64,000 bases of DNA, taken from assembly GCA_023238725.1 (NCBI GenBank), contig CM041539.1, forward strand, positions 24,888,104 to 24,952,103, written 5' to 3'. The notes under the pieces are model-generated. The model was not told the DNA's origin, ran no database searches, and saw only the letters and a program-made list of their open reading frames with translations. How positions within the stretch are numbered: position 1 is the first letter of the stretch; each line of letters begins with the position of its first letter. A program made the translations under genes and the position numbers. Of this stretch, positions 49,378-61,119 are shown in pieces. Origin of the DNA: Scortum barcoo. Taxonomy: Eukaryota; Chordata; Actinopteri; Centrarchiformes; Terapontidae.

Positions 49378-50930
49378 TAACTCATATGAGTATATGTTTT
49401 TTATGTGAGATTTTTTAAAATGTGATGATTTGTACAATTACAACCCATGTTTCCCATGTAAGTTATTGTTTGATGATGCTGTTCAATTAAACAATACCAC
49501 CTACCTTTGCATTTGTCATACTGTCTCAACATTTCTTTATTAAATGGATGAGAAATTATTATTATTTTTGCTACTTAAATACATAACTTAAATTTTAAAT
49601 ACATAACTTTTCTTGAAAGGAAAAGTTGTGCATTAGATAATTGAACCATGCAGGTTAATTTGGCATGATTAAGCACAAATCCCCTCTCCCACTGTATCAT
49701 CGCTCAGGCTATTACTGGACTTTGCATGGTTCAACTGCCACTCTTTCCCTGATGTTCTTGGTGGATGTTTGTGTCATGTTTCCTTTCTCCACAAAAGCCT
49801 ATTCATATTCATCCAATGTTAGAGCACTGTTTTCAGATATCATCCATTTATTTGTTCTTAGTTGTTTTCTGTCTTATCTCTTTTTTATTTCTCTTCAGCA
49901 AAGTCGGCTGCATAGGAGGTTCACATTTGTAGGCATCGGTCTGTGTTTTAAGTTTGGAACGGACTTCTCCGTTAATCCAAGGCTTCTGATTTGGGAATGT
50001 CTGTACAGTAATCCTCAGTATGATGTCATTGATGCATTTGCTGATGTAGCAGATGCCTCTGCTACATCTAAACACACACCACTTCGTATAGGGACCAGAG
50101 TCAGAGCAGGCAGAGCTGCAGTGAAGAGGGAAAAGTAGTTAGATAAAAAATGCTAGAGGTGCAGATGAACTGGCATAGTGACCATGATCTGGCAGAGTCG
50201 AAGTAGAAGGGCTGAGTATTTGTAAAAGGCTTGATTGAGGCTGAACCTGTCTCCACTGGCACAAATCACACAAACACAGAGAGAGGGAGAGAGTCACTTG
50301 GGGAATGGCAGCAGGTTGGGGAGACACAGAATGGGACCTAGATGGTGTGAAAATTCAGGAGCAGATATGACAGTTATTTTGTCTGCTGATTTCAGTTAGC
50401 AGGACCTGAAACTCTGTAAAGTGAAATTCTTTTTTTTCTTTTAAATCTTGCACTGTTGTGGAAAAAGAATTTAGATGTTTATCTTAAGTAAAAGTTTATA
50501 AAACACAGAATCAAAAGTGTTTTATTTGCATATGAAATAAGTCCTACAAAGCTAAAACATGGAACAAAATGATGAAATAATCTAAAATTTCTTAAAATAT
50601 TTCACAACACATTTTTTTAAAATCTTGACATTAAGTATTCATGTGATTATACAATTGCTAGTTATTTATTTAACATTGAACATTTTCAGACCCTTACAAT
50701 AAAGTGAATGTCCACCGTGACCTTAATTACATATCATTAATAGTATTTGTACACTTTTGATATTGTAGTTTTTCTAACGTTGTCTCTTTGATTTCTTATG
50801 TATTCAAGCATTCGCCACAAGCATACACGGAATTACAGAAAGGAGGCAGTGCAGGACAGCTGCCCGCCTATATGTCAGTTCCACAGTTACTTTAACTTAG
50901 ATGTTACCTGCGGTTTTAACTCTCCAGATC
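49378..50930. other. Intergenic region between apoB and LDAH
   Basis: No gene. The plus-strand text at 49900-50110 has the flavour of a decayed repeat (open frame 49665-50138 without known relatives). The rest has no recognisable element. It is the short spacer (about 1.6 kb) between apoB polyadenylation and the LDAH promoter. Confidence 0.5.
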
Positions 50931-50942
50931 TACAGAGAGCAG

Positions 50943-51110
50943 TGACGTAACGATCAAAATGGATGAAAACCATTCCGTGTATTGTGAGGCGGCCGCTCAG
51001 CTGACCAATCAGCTTATAGCAGTGTGCGAAGCAGGAAGTGTTCGTACTGGACAGACGGGAGACACTAATCTAAATTAACTAAACTGAATTATTAACCATA
51101 TCATTAACAG
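50943..51110 (+). promoter_or_regulatory. ldah: LDAH promoter and probable non-coding first exon
   Basis: The local GC content rises. TGACGTAA at 50943-50950 is a CRE-like half palindrome, and a CCAAT box is at 51005-51009. No TATA box is seen. A splice donor (CAG then GTAAAT) at 51110/51111 would end a non-coding exon. The first coding exon starts 770 bp downstream at 51876. The exact start site is unknown. Confidence 0.55.
50959..51078 (+). other. Short open frame in the LDAH 5' region
   Basis: ATG with A at -3 opens a 39-codon frame (MDENHSVYCEAAAQLTNQLI...) that ends TAA at 51078. If transcription starts upstream of it, it would be an upstream ORF of LDAH. If the CCAAT box at 51005 drives transcription, it is not transcribed from its start. 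I regard it as possible only. Confidence 0.25.
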
Positions 51111-51671
51111 GTAAATGATATTTTGATTCCCATTACACATACTAACATTCAAGCTAACATCATTTAGTACCTTGTCATTTGAACTAGTTTAAGTTCATCT
51201 ATTGTCAATGCCCGAGTTACTCTAAAACCAAACAACATTAAAGTGTGTCCGTTTCATATTGATACGGGTATGGTACATACGCAGTAAGTACCGTTCAATA
51301 ACATAATATAACACTACAGTAAAAAACTGTGCTTTTCTTCGGTTCAAAACATTGAAATGTAAGCTTTTATTATTATTTATTTTGTTATTTGGTCGCCTCT
51401 TTACTGTGTGCTTCCTTTCACTTGAACGCTGTGTAGGCTTTACTGGTGGAAGTGTTTTTAAATTATCTGACATGAGGACATGAGGACCTGTTCTTTTAAT
51501 ATGAACACAATGAGCACAAACGCATGACTCGCCTTCAACGCCTTCACGTGGACCAATTACATTACTAAAGGTTACTAAAGTGATCAGAGTCAGCTGTAAT
51601 GCATCACCCACTACATTATTACAATATAGTATTACAGTTGCACCTATTTAGTATCTCTGTATAAGTGTAAA

Positions 51672-51780
51672 GATTCAAGATTTTATCAACAATTTCATAG
51701 AGTAGTTGCTGGCAATGAAATTCTTGAGTCTTTAGCTCCCTGAAACCATGCTCAGAAAGGGCCATATTGTGTGACTGAAC
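51672..51780 (-). repeat. Small LINE-tail scrap in LDAH intron 1
   Basis: The words AGATTCAAGATTTTATCAAC and TTCTTGAGTCTTTAGCTCCC mirror the left edge of the repeat at 26390-26500 in apoB intron 9, so it is a short piece of the same family. Confidence 0.5.
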
Positions 51781-51883
51781 AGACTGAGGATGCTCAAAAT
51801 AGTGTAAAAATGTAAGTTATGAAGGAAAGTGAAAGATGCAATTGGTGATCATGTGCTTTCTCTTTTACCTCAAAGCCAGTGAA

Positions 51884-54800
51884 ATGGACAACATGGTGGC
51901 AGACAGGAGGGATGAACCATACACAGACTTTATATACTGTTTAGGAGCCATAACTGAAGTTCTTAAGTTTGGCTGCTGTCAATTACAGTTTGGACACAAG
52001 GTGCTTTTTCTCATCATTCCAGGTAAGGTGGACTGATAATCTGCATTCATAAATTTGCAACACAATATCATAATATAATAATAATAATAATAATAATAAC
52101 AATAATAATAATATATACATATAATAATATATGTACAATATAAGAAATATGTGTCCTGCATTATCAGCTCATTTTGTGTCTCTGTCTTTTCAAGTCTAGA
52201 TTAAAGACGTTTATTATTTTACTGTTCTTGCAAGGTGCATATTTCTAAATAAAATAACCGTAAACTAACTAATGCACACACTCTGGGCTGGGTAGTATTA
52301 TTACAGTGTGGAGTTACTAGTTGATACCATTTAATGTGTATAAATATGGATGACCATTTGAACTCACAGTTCCTAACAAGCCTTGACTGTATCATCTGGT
52401 CTGTTAGTCCCAGATCACATGTAAATTGTGTCCATAACTGAATTGATATAACATTATCAGGACTTAGGTACAAATGCTGTTAATGTAACCATATCCATTC
52501 AACGGCAGTTATTGTTGAATTTCACTTTTTTAACATTTTATTCTGATAATAAACGGCAGGTATAACAGGGAAGGTTTAAAAAAAAATCTAGACAATTACA
52601 GTAAAATAGCACTTTCCCTTCCCCTTTTATCCTTTTGTTAGGGGAAGTATGCTAATCTTTTGTCTGTATTCCACACAGGTAACCCAGGTATAGTGGGCTT
52701 CTACAGAACTTTCTTACAAACTCTTCACAGTGTGTATGGACAACGCCACCCAGTGTGGGCTGTAAGCCATGCTGGTCATTGTGTACCACCAGACTCCATG
52801 GACATGGTAGAAGGTTCGATTACTCTCAAGTTCTGTTCACCTCTATTTACCTAAGTACATTAAAGCACAGAGCATGAATATTGTGCTATTTGAAATAGAA
52901 GCATTCATCACATGTTAAATTTCAATTGGGAGTTGTTATTAATCAGTAATTCAGGTAAGAACACGAAAACAATATCTTTAGAGTATCTTAAAAAAAAACA
53001 AGGTCCTCTAATACTGTACACTACGTGTGAACACATTATCCAGAATATGGAGGGAAAGAGTCTCTGTAACTAACTAACTAACTCTGTAACGCTGCAAATG
53101 CCAACACACACAAACATGACACTGGAATTTAATTTGGTAGAGATAAAGCCAGGACATAGGCACTAAGACCTGTAATTCTTACTTTTTTAACCAGATGGCT
53201 GCTCAGAATCACAGTGTGACGTATTTGGTCTGAACGGACAGATTGAACACAAACTAGCCTTTCTCAGGAAATGTGTTCCAAGAGAAACCAGCCTGGTTCT
53301 GGTCGGACACTCCATTGGTTGCTACATTATTCTGGAGATGATGAAGAGAAATCCAGAACACAAGGTTAGTTGTGATATCGCACAATTTCTCTCTTTGGGG
53401 CGAGATATTATATTTTCAGAGGGACAACAATAATAGCTACCATTTACCATAAAGTCACCCTACTGTTCACAATTAATTAGGCACGTGAAAAAGGAATTAG
53501 TCATACCCATGGTAAGAAAAGAGTCTCACAGTCTAAAAAAAGCAGATGACATAACATGAAAGACACCCCTTTCATATTCATTTTACCTGCCATGACATGT
53601 CTCATTTCTATTGTGATTTTTTTTATGTCCTCTTAATCGAAGACATACTGAAAAGTGTCCTGTGTAAATGCTGTTTTTTACATACAGATTATCAAGGCCA
53701 TCATGCTGTTTCCCACCATTGAGCGCATGGCTCAGACTCCTCAAGGAAAGGCCATGACCCCTGTGCTGTGTCATATGCGTTATGTGGCATATCTGCCCCT
53801 CTTCCTGCTCTCTCTGCTGCCTGAGGGACTCAAAGCCATCCTAATCAAATGGGCATTTAGTTGCATCGGCTCTCTGGACCACACTGTAGTTCAACCTACT
53901 GTAGGTCTACTCAGTGGAGACTGTGCTGGTTGGTGATGCTTTGTTCTTTACTTTGGGATGCATACAATGTTCACTTGATGAGAAATTCACAGCGATGGTT
54001 ACAAAAAGTGCAAAAAAAGTAGAGCCACCGGTGCAAACTCTACTAGTCTTGTGTGCACATGATGAAAAGAAAAAATTAAAACACACAAAAACAAAAAGTA
54101 GGAAGAATAGAAAAGTAGGAAAAGCAAAGAAAGCTAAACGGTGAGCAGGACCTGCTGTTACAGGCTGCCAGTAACGCCAGAAGTACTGGGAATCTTGAAT
54201 CAACATATTGAATCAACTCTGATGAGACTAGGCTAGTGCAATCTTACAGTGTCACGAAGTTCTTAGCAAATTAACAGGGCAGTACACAGGAGTACACAGG
54301 TGGTGATTTTGTAGCTGTTTATAGACACCAGTGCACACAAAGTTAAAAGTATTTCCTGAATTTCAAAACTGAATTGTGAACTATGATCTTGACATAGGAT
54401 ATCAAAATCAGACAGTTGCTTCAACATTTTAATCAGTAAAACCAATGAGTTACCGGTTGAGCCTCCCCTTTAAGAAAGATGTCTTTGTGCCTAACATGTA
54501 TATGTGACGTAATCTAGTGGGTTATTTGGTGTGTCTCCCAACTAGGGTTCTGAACCGCCTGCAATGAAGTGTTTAATTTTTTCTTAATATTGATGTAGAT
54601 GTTTATTTAGTAGGTGTTGTACTTTGTTGAGCTATAATAAACAGGTTTATAGTAACCCATCAGTTTTACTTTTTAATTCCCATTACACTATTGTTTTTAA
54701 CAGTAGAAAATGCATAACACAATTTATATAGAAGGTAGAACCGTAGGTTGTTTAAAATTAAACAGATGTGCCTGATGAGTGGCAGCACACATCAGATTTT

Positions 54801-56238
54801 AAACTGTCCCTCATATCATTTGCAGTGTCAGATTTTGGAAGACTAAAATAAGGATGAATGTAATTTAGTATGTAGAACATAATTTAATACAGGCATTCTG
54901 TTTGCACAGATTCAGCAGTGATCAGTCATAGAACCATTCAATCCAACAGATGAAATATTCCAATTCCAAAATTGAATAACTGTGTGTCATGTAATATTTT
55001 TATAATATCTGAAATAAAGCAATGACTAGACTAATGTGATTTTCTTTCTCTTTGTAGCAAATGCCATGTACATGGGAGGTCAGGAAATGAGGAAAGTTCT
55101 GGAAAGAGACAACATAACCATCAAGAAAAATCTGGAAAAGGTACCCCACTTATATAATCACATTGTGACATTGCTCTTTACTTATTAGCTAGTCAATATT
55201 TGAAAACATGAAAACCACATTAGACAAAAAGACAGCATGTATGCTTGAAATGTCAGTTCACTAGCACGGGCAACACTATCAAAATTATGCATTTGAGAGA
55301 TTTATTACAAAAAAAAATGATGGTGTGCGGGGCTTGAATCTTGCTTGATCTTGCTTGTTTTTCTTTCATTGCTGGCTGCATTGTGGGGAAGCTTCAGTAG
55401 AGAGTCCACTGTAGCACCCAGGCAGTAACCTCCAGTTACTTGAAGAAAGACTGAGTCAGTCTGAGATGTTTGAGACCTAAACAGATGTATTAGTGATACG
55501 CTTGGGAGGACCAGCAGCCTATGATTTGTGTTAAGTGTCTAAGTGCTGTTGCAAGAGGCCATGGTGGCAGCTTTGAACCTGAAGGAGTGTCAGGAGTACT
55601 GACTGGGATAAATGACCAACATGGAGAGTACGGGGTGAGCTGAGGGTTTTTGCATTTATGATCGGCTTCTGACCACAATTTCATGGTATGGTAGTCAACA
55701 CACAACACAATAATTACACAATTTTGATTATGTAAACCAACAATGATTGAGTGCTTAATAGCCCTCTTAGTATACCAGTGAAACAATGTAATACAAGACA
55801 AATATCTACATTATAATATCTACATTTACTCTTACAGTCACTTTGTTTCAAGCGTCAGCCTCACTATAGACTTTGCCTCTCCACCTCTGTCTCCACATTG
55901 ATGCGAAAAGAACAGTGAGACAACTTGTGCCTACTCAAACCTCTCATTTTTAAACACACATTGATGAACCATTGTTGTACAGTACATCATCAACCTAACA
56001 TTTGTCACAATACTGAATCTAACTTATACATATCACCAAGTCATTATTTGACCTCACCTGAGACCCTGCCTCTCCTCTATATTTGGCTTAGCTGAGTATT
56101 ATTATTACCATTATTGTTGACTTTGCACAGTAGCAACTAAGAAAATATTTTCTTGAAGTTACTGAGTCTAAAATAGCTCCTAATGTCCACCTCCCTGTTT
56201 TTGACTGTCATTCTGTCTGAGAGCATATCACCAAATTT

Positions 56239-56280
<42 letters not shown>

Positions 56281-58446
56281 TAATGTTAACCTCTAAGAAT
56301 AACAAGCAAACTGTGACAACTTTGTGTTGCAGATGCACACAGCTGGCTATTAAATAAACTGTAGTGCATGAAACATGTGTTAGTATAAGTGTTAGTATAA
56401 GGATGGTGTCTTCCTTACTTACCCTACATGCACAACACATTTAGTTTAGTTTAAGGTATTATGGTACTTCCTAAAACCAGATGTAGCTACAGCCCCTCAC
56501 ATGTTAGGAAGAAATGTCAGTGCCAATCCTTTTGGTGCTATCGGGTTGAGGAGGGGTTTACTGTAGTAGAGAATGAAATCTGTTAACGTTTTGTATACCA
56601 AATACATTGACAGGAAAATGATTGCTGGGAACAATTCAGTAGTTGCTGGATACTGGTAGGGAATGTCCCTACTCTTCCTACTAAATTATTTGCCCTTGTC
56701 TACAGCAACACCTCAACGCCCTGCATAAATTCTGTCAGACTTGGGCCTGACTCCAAGAAAACAAAAGTTCTGAAGACGCATACAGTTTCCATTTGGACAC
56801 AACTAAATTCCCACATACAAAAATCTACTTGAGTTCTATAGGTCCTTTGCTGCTCTTTAAAAGACTGTTTTGATTTATACTGCTTCATTTTCTTAGTTCA
56901 AACTGACTGGTCAGTGTCTCCCAGCTAATTTAGGGGTGGTGGTGGAGTTATGATGGTTTGCTTAACTTAGTTAAGTAGATGAAAAAATAAATCAAGAAGA
57001 GAAAACAGGCAAAAGAAGTTTATGTATAACTGTTATTCGCACCATTTGATGTTCAGGCAGTTCATAAACTTAGTTTAGTTAATTATCTAAAAAAGACAGA
57101 GATTATGAGTATGTAAGTATGTAGAAATATACTTCATAATTAAGTACATGCCAATGTTTAATCAGTTTGATGCTTTGAAAGCACAGAAATAGCATTGCCA
57201 ATGAATATTAGGTGAGAAAATTCAACATTTGCCTTATTTCGCTGGAAATAGATGTTGAACAGATACAGAGAATGATGTCTCTGTACACATTCAGTCAGTT
57301 GATCACTGCCAATGAACACCTTCTTTGATAGTGATCAACTGACTGAATGTGTACAGAGACATCATCTTGTTCTATTTGCTGATGAGATTGTGCCAAAGAT
57401 GGAGTTTGGTATGGCTTTAACTGTCCAGTGACTTGGAATACAGAAGAAATTGGATGGAAGAAGCAGTTGATATCAAATGAGAGATTAAAGTTTGTCCAGG
57501 GGAACTGATGTTTGGGACAAAGTCGAGGTGACTTTAATATTTAAAGTTACTTACTATAGTTAACATTTGTATTTTTGTTGTCAGGTTGATGGTGGGAAGT
57601 TTGAAAGTTCCTTGGGAGCAATGGAATCAAAAAATTGTGCACACAGCAATGGACTATCTTTGAATTGCTTCGTCCTCTCTTTTCTGATAAGGGAGGTGGG
57701 ATGAAAGATGTGGAGGATTCATCAGTTGAATTATTGTAATCTTGTATGTGGAGAAAAGATGAACAGGGTGGGTGCAAACCATGAAATAGATTGTATTGAG
57801 GCTTCCTGGATGTCTTTTGGATGACAGGACCTTTCCTGTCAGGTCTTGGAGATGGAGAAGTTTTCACCCTCTGGTGCAAGGTACACTGTTGTTGGCTGAT
57901 GGAAACTTGGATAGGGTTGTCTTGATTTCTTTCAAATAGATCATTGTCCAATGGGGATAGAGAGATGGTGTCCAAACTCGAGATTAGGTGAGTGGAGATA
58001 GTATTATTAAGGGGTAATGTTACCCCTCACATTTCTGGTGGTGCTCAAGGCAATTTTGCCTGTTCTTGGTTCTGGCACAGAATGCAAGACTGAAAGTGAA
58101 AGTGGAGTGTTAGGTAGGTATTTGTAGGAATGCTGGAAGTAGTGCATTTGAGGTATGGTTCTGCTCTTGGAACTATGTAAAATATTTTTTTTTTTAGCTC
58201 TTATTGTATATGAAAACTGGACACCAGCAACAAGATATCTGTGTTCTGATTTTCAGCTTATATTTTATTATGGAGCTGCAGACCACTGGTGCCCTGTTCA
58301 GTATTATCACGACATCAAGCAGGACTTCCCACATGGAGATTTCAGGACTTTGTGAAAACGGGTTCCGCCATGCCTTCGTCTTGGATGCAGGAAGAGAAGT
58401 TGCCAAAATGGTGGTTGAATGGATCAGTGGAGATTTGAGTACATGA
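51884..58446 (+). CDS. ldah: Lipid droplet-associated hydrolase (LDAH), six coding exons
   Basis: LDAH (C2orf43) is a lipid-droplet serine hydrolase of the alpha/beta fold, about 325 residues in human. Coding exons: 51884-52022, 52679-52813, 53195-53364, 53688-53928, 55058-55140, 58257-58446; about 318 residues. Splice phases match throughout. Key residues: GHSIGCY nucleophile elbow with the serine codon at 53311-53313, the acid at DHWCP (58281-58283), and the histidine in RHAF (58369-58371). Other family phrases are NPGIVGFYRTF, SHAGHC, GLNGQIEHKLAFLR, LLFPTIERM-like, GGQEM and FYYG. The ATG at 51884 is the first in frame after the acceptor and gives the usual start. In the last exon one extra A at about 58347 shifts the frame, with a TGA at 58353-58355. 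Skipping it restores GDFRLCENGFRHAF, as in human GDIRLCEKNIPHAF. The gene lies 2.6 kb downstream of the apoB stop. Confidence 0.93.
52075..52140. repeat. (ATA)n microsatellite in LDAH intron 2
   Basis: Alternating ATA/TAA repeats with small interruptions. Confidence 0.9.
53929..55057. other. LDAH intron 4
   Basis: About 1.1 kb. The plus-strand open frame at 53914-54144 (lysine-rich at its end) overlaps the donor but is not an exon. No repeat is recognised with confidence. Confidence 0.5.
56240..56280. repeat. (TC)n(AC)n microsatellite
   Basis: About 14 TC units followed by about 9 AC units, in LDAH intron 5. Confidence 0.95.
57272..57365. repeat. Perfect 36-bp inverted repeat (hairpin) in LDAH intron 5
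   Basis: Arm one, 57272-57307, is the exact reverse complement of arm two, 57330-57365, with a 22-base spacer (57308-57329). The arm begins ATGATGTCTCTGTACACATT. Perfect pairing over 36 bases is unusual for old intronic DNA and suggests a recent event. The surrounding 57000-57540 has no recognised family. Confidence 0.85.
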
Positions 58447-58598
58447 GTTTGTTCCTCCCTTGCCATCTATCTGGCATGAACACTGATGATGACGACTCTC
58501 CCTCTTTTAATTGTCATATATCATTGGACTAAACTGAGAATTAAAGATTAAAGATATTTTCCATGTTATTAAAATAAGGACATACCTTGAAAAAGCAC

Positions 58599-58604
58599 AA
58601 TAAA
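58599..58604 (+). terminator. ldah: LDAH polyadenylation signal
   Basis: AATAAA 153 bases after the LDAH stop, first canonical signal downstream on the plus strand. Confidence 0.6.
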
Positions 58605-61119
58605 AATCCAGTCAATCAATCACTGTGACATGACAAATGATGTAAAGTGGTTTTACAGTATATGTCTCCTTTTGTAATGATAAAAAACCCTGTTTAAAGT
58701 AAAACCATACAACACTTAACAGTGTTATATTGTTTATGTATTCAGCCATTCATCCCCAAAGATGAAACAGGAAACCGTCATACAGTATTGCGTACATTTG
58801 AATGCTGTATGATGACTTAAACAGCATAGTGAAATATTAATATTCATCTTGCATGCCTTGTTTTTCATTTGTTGTATTTTCCTTTGGTTGACTTCTGATG
58901 CTTCTGAGAGCTGCCTATTTTTAAGTTAAGGTTAGGAAAGTGACATAACAGTTAGCCTAAGGTGGCAATTGTATTATTCCACACACATCTTAACAAAAGA
59001 CTAAAAAGAGGATTCACAAAATACAGTATTGATAACCAAAGCAAACCAAGACTGAAATAAATAACATTTTCATTCCAAACAGTGTACTCGCATACAAATA
59101 CAATGATCTAATTTATGCATGTGCCTTAGATGATGCACTGTACTACCTTGGAACTGAAACACTGCTTTTGTTATTCTTTTGTAGAAACAGAGACAACCAA
59201 TCTGCTGAATAATTGGTGGGAAGAGGTTTAATTTAAACAACCTCATGAGACATAATGTGCTTTTGTACTATGGCTAATGTGACATTAATTATTTTTCAAT
59301 ATGATATACTGTGTTTTTTTTCTCTTTAACAAAACATATGTGTGACTAACAGCTATAATTTAAAATTTGAGTTTAGCACTCAAAAACTACCGTGTCTCAT
59401 AGGGACATTCCTGTGGTCACTCACCCTTCATTTACTGTCATCTCTCGACTATTGACATTCCAGAAAATTCAGATTTTTTGCATGTGGTCCTACTGACTTC
59501 AAACCAGTGAGAAAACTGTATCTATCTTTGACGTCTAGTAGTGAAGTAAGAAGCTTATTGATAAAATATTCTCACGGACTTAAAATATTTTCAAAAGTGC
59601 CTAGATTTTTAATGTCCTGGTGGGTGACAGTTTTTTTTTGTTTTTTTTTAACAGAAATATTAAAGTTTACAATTTAGTGCTTTCTAAATGTAATTTTCCA
59701 TTCAAAGATCTGGAACAACCTTATTTTTTTGTCACTCTGCAGTTCTAAACATAAAAGCATGATATGTGTGTATTCCATACAGCTTCCAAAAGCATTACAA
59801 CTTTATTTCAAGAACCGATGTTAAGCCTGTAAATACATCTCTTCTTAGTTCCTGCAAGTCCACATACATAGAAAGGACTTAAGAAGATTGTCAAACAACC
59901 CAAAAGAATACAAGAAACAGACCTCCTAACATACTGAAACATGTGTACCCTTAAATTTGCAACTTACAGAATGTGGCATTTAAGTATGGTCCCATTCTAC
60001 AAAATGATCTATAGCTAGAAAATGTTTTAAATGACAAACAAATTATTACTTTAAAGAGAAGCACACACTTAAAGGACAGGATTGTCAGAACTGTTCCAAA
60101 CATAACATTTGGGAATTTTAAGCTTCATTCATCTAGTCGAAAAAGACTGTCACTAGAAATACTTTTATCACCTTAAGAACTAAGATTTGATACCAAATAA
60201 AGCATATACTGGTGACACTGGATTGCTCACTAAAAGACAGGTTAACAGAACACAGAAGCTTCACTGAAAGTAGACATGAAAAAAAACAGGCAAAACTCAT
60301 TGGATTTTGCTTTGATGGTATTGATATGGTCAATTTTGGTCAATTGGACCAGTTAAGTTTTTGCACCACATTACAGGATGCATTTATCTCTTAACCTTAA
60401 TCCATATGTAGGCATTAATCTAAAAAAAAAAAACAAACCAGTTTTAATTAATTTTTAATTAGTTTTAAATGGTGTGAACTGTAAATGGGACTTTAGCTGG
60501 AGCTGGTCTGGCTAAAGCAAAGACATTTTGACCTTAAAGACATTTAAGACTAATTTCTTCTTGAGTATGCTATTGTATAACATGAACAGCAATATAATAC
60601 AGTGAACAATACTGTCACAGAACTGTGTCACTGATGTTTTTACTGAAGGAAATATTCAAATCCAAATGTTTTTTATGGATGAATTACTATAATGAAATGC
60701 ACATATTCTGTCTTTTGTACACAGTTTGTACCAAAATAGCAATCCAGGTTATTATTAAGTCTTTGCACATTTTGTGAAAGCCACAATAAAATCAATATCA
60801 GATTTTAGGGGACTGAACAATACCCTCCCCTTCCTAAGCTTGAGCCTTTGGGATGACTGGTTCCAGAGATTTGGTTTTGCTACCCTCTAGTGGATAATCG
60901 GTTTATGATCTTAGAACATTAAGGTTTGCTCACCCTCTAAGTAAGCAGACAGCCTTTATCGACACATTATCTATAGACCCTGCCTGAGAATTAAGAGTAC
61001 ATCTGGACTCAAGCGGCTTCTTCTTTTTAGCAAGGTGGCAAGAAATGCAATATCACTGCAAAGGGGCACTCTGGTTACATATGCAGTCTCCAAGTGAATG
61101 TTGCAGCATGAGGTCTCAT
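58605..61119. other. Region between LDAH and ALKBH1 3' ends
   Basis: About 2.5 kb shared by two convergent genes, AT-rich, with no exon seen. A minus-strand AATAAA (plus-strand TTTATT at 59802-59807) could end the ALKBH1 transcript, giving a 3' UTR of about 1.3 kb. This is a guess from position alone. Confidence 0.4.

Noticed and set aside
49665..50138. Open frame of 157 codons downstream of apoB
   Set aside because: No recognisable domain and no splice partner to either gene. Treated as intergenic.
53914..54144. Lysine-rich frame beside the LDAH exon 4 donor
   Set aside because: It begins within the real exon in another frame and runs into the intron; its lysine-rich end looks compositional.
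57547..57975. Minus-strand open frame of 142 codons in LDAH intron 5
   Set aside because: Starts without a credible promoter, proline/serine-rich and not similar to a known protein. It could be an old repeat, but the evidence is too weak.
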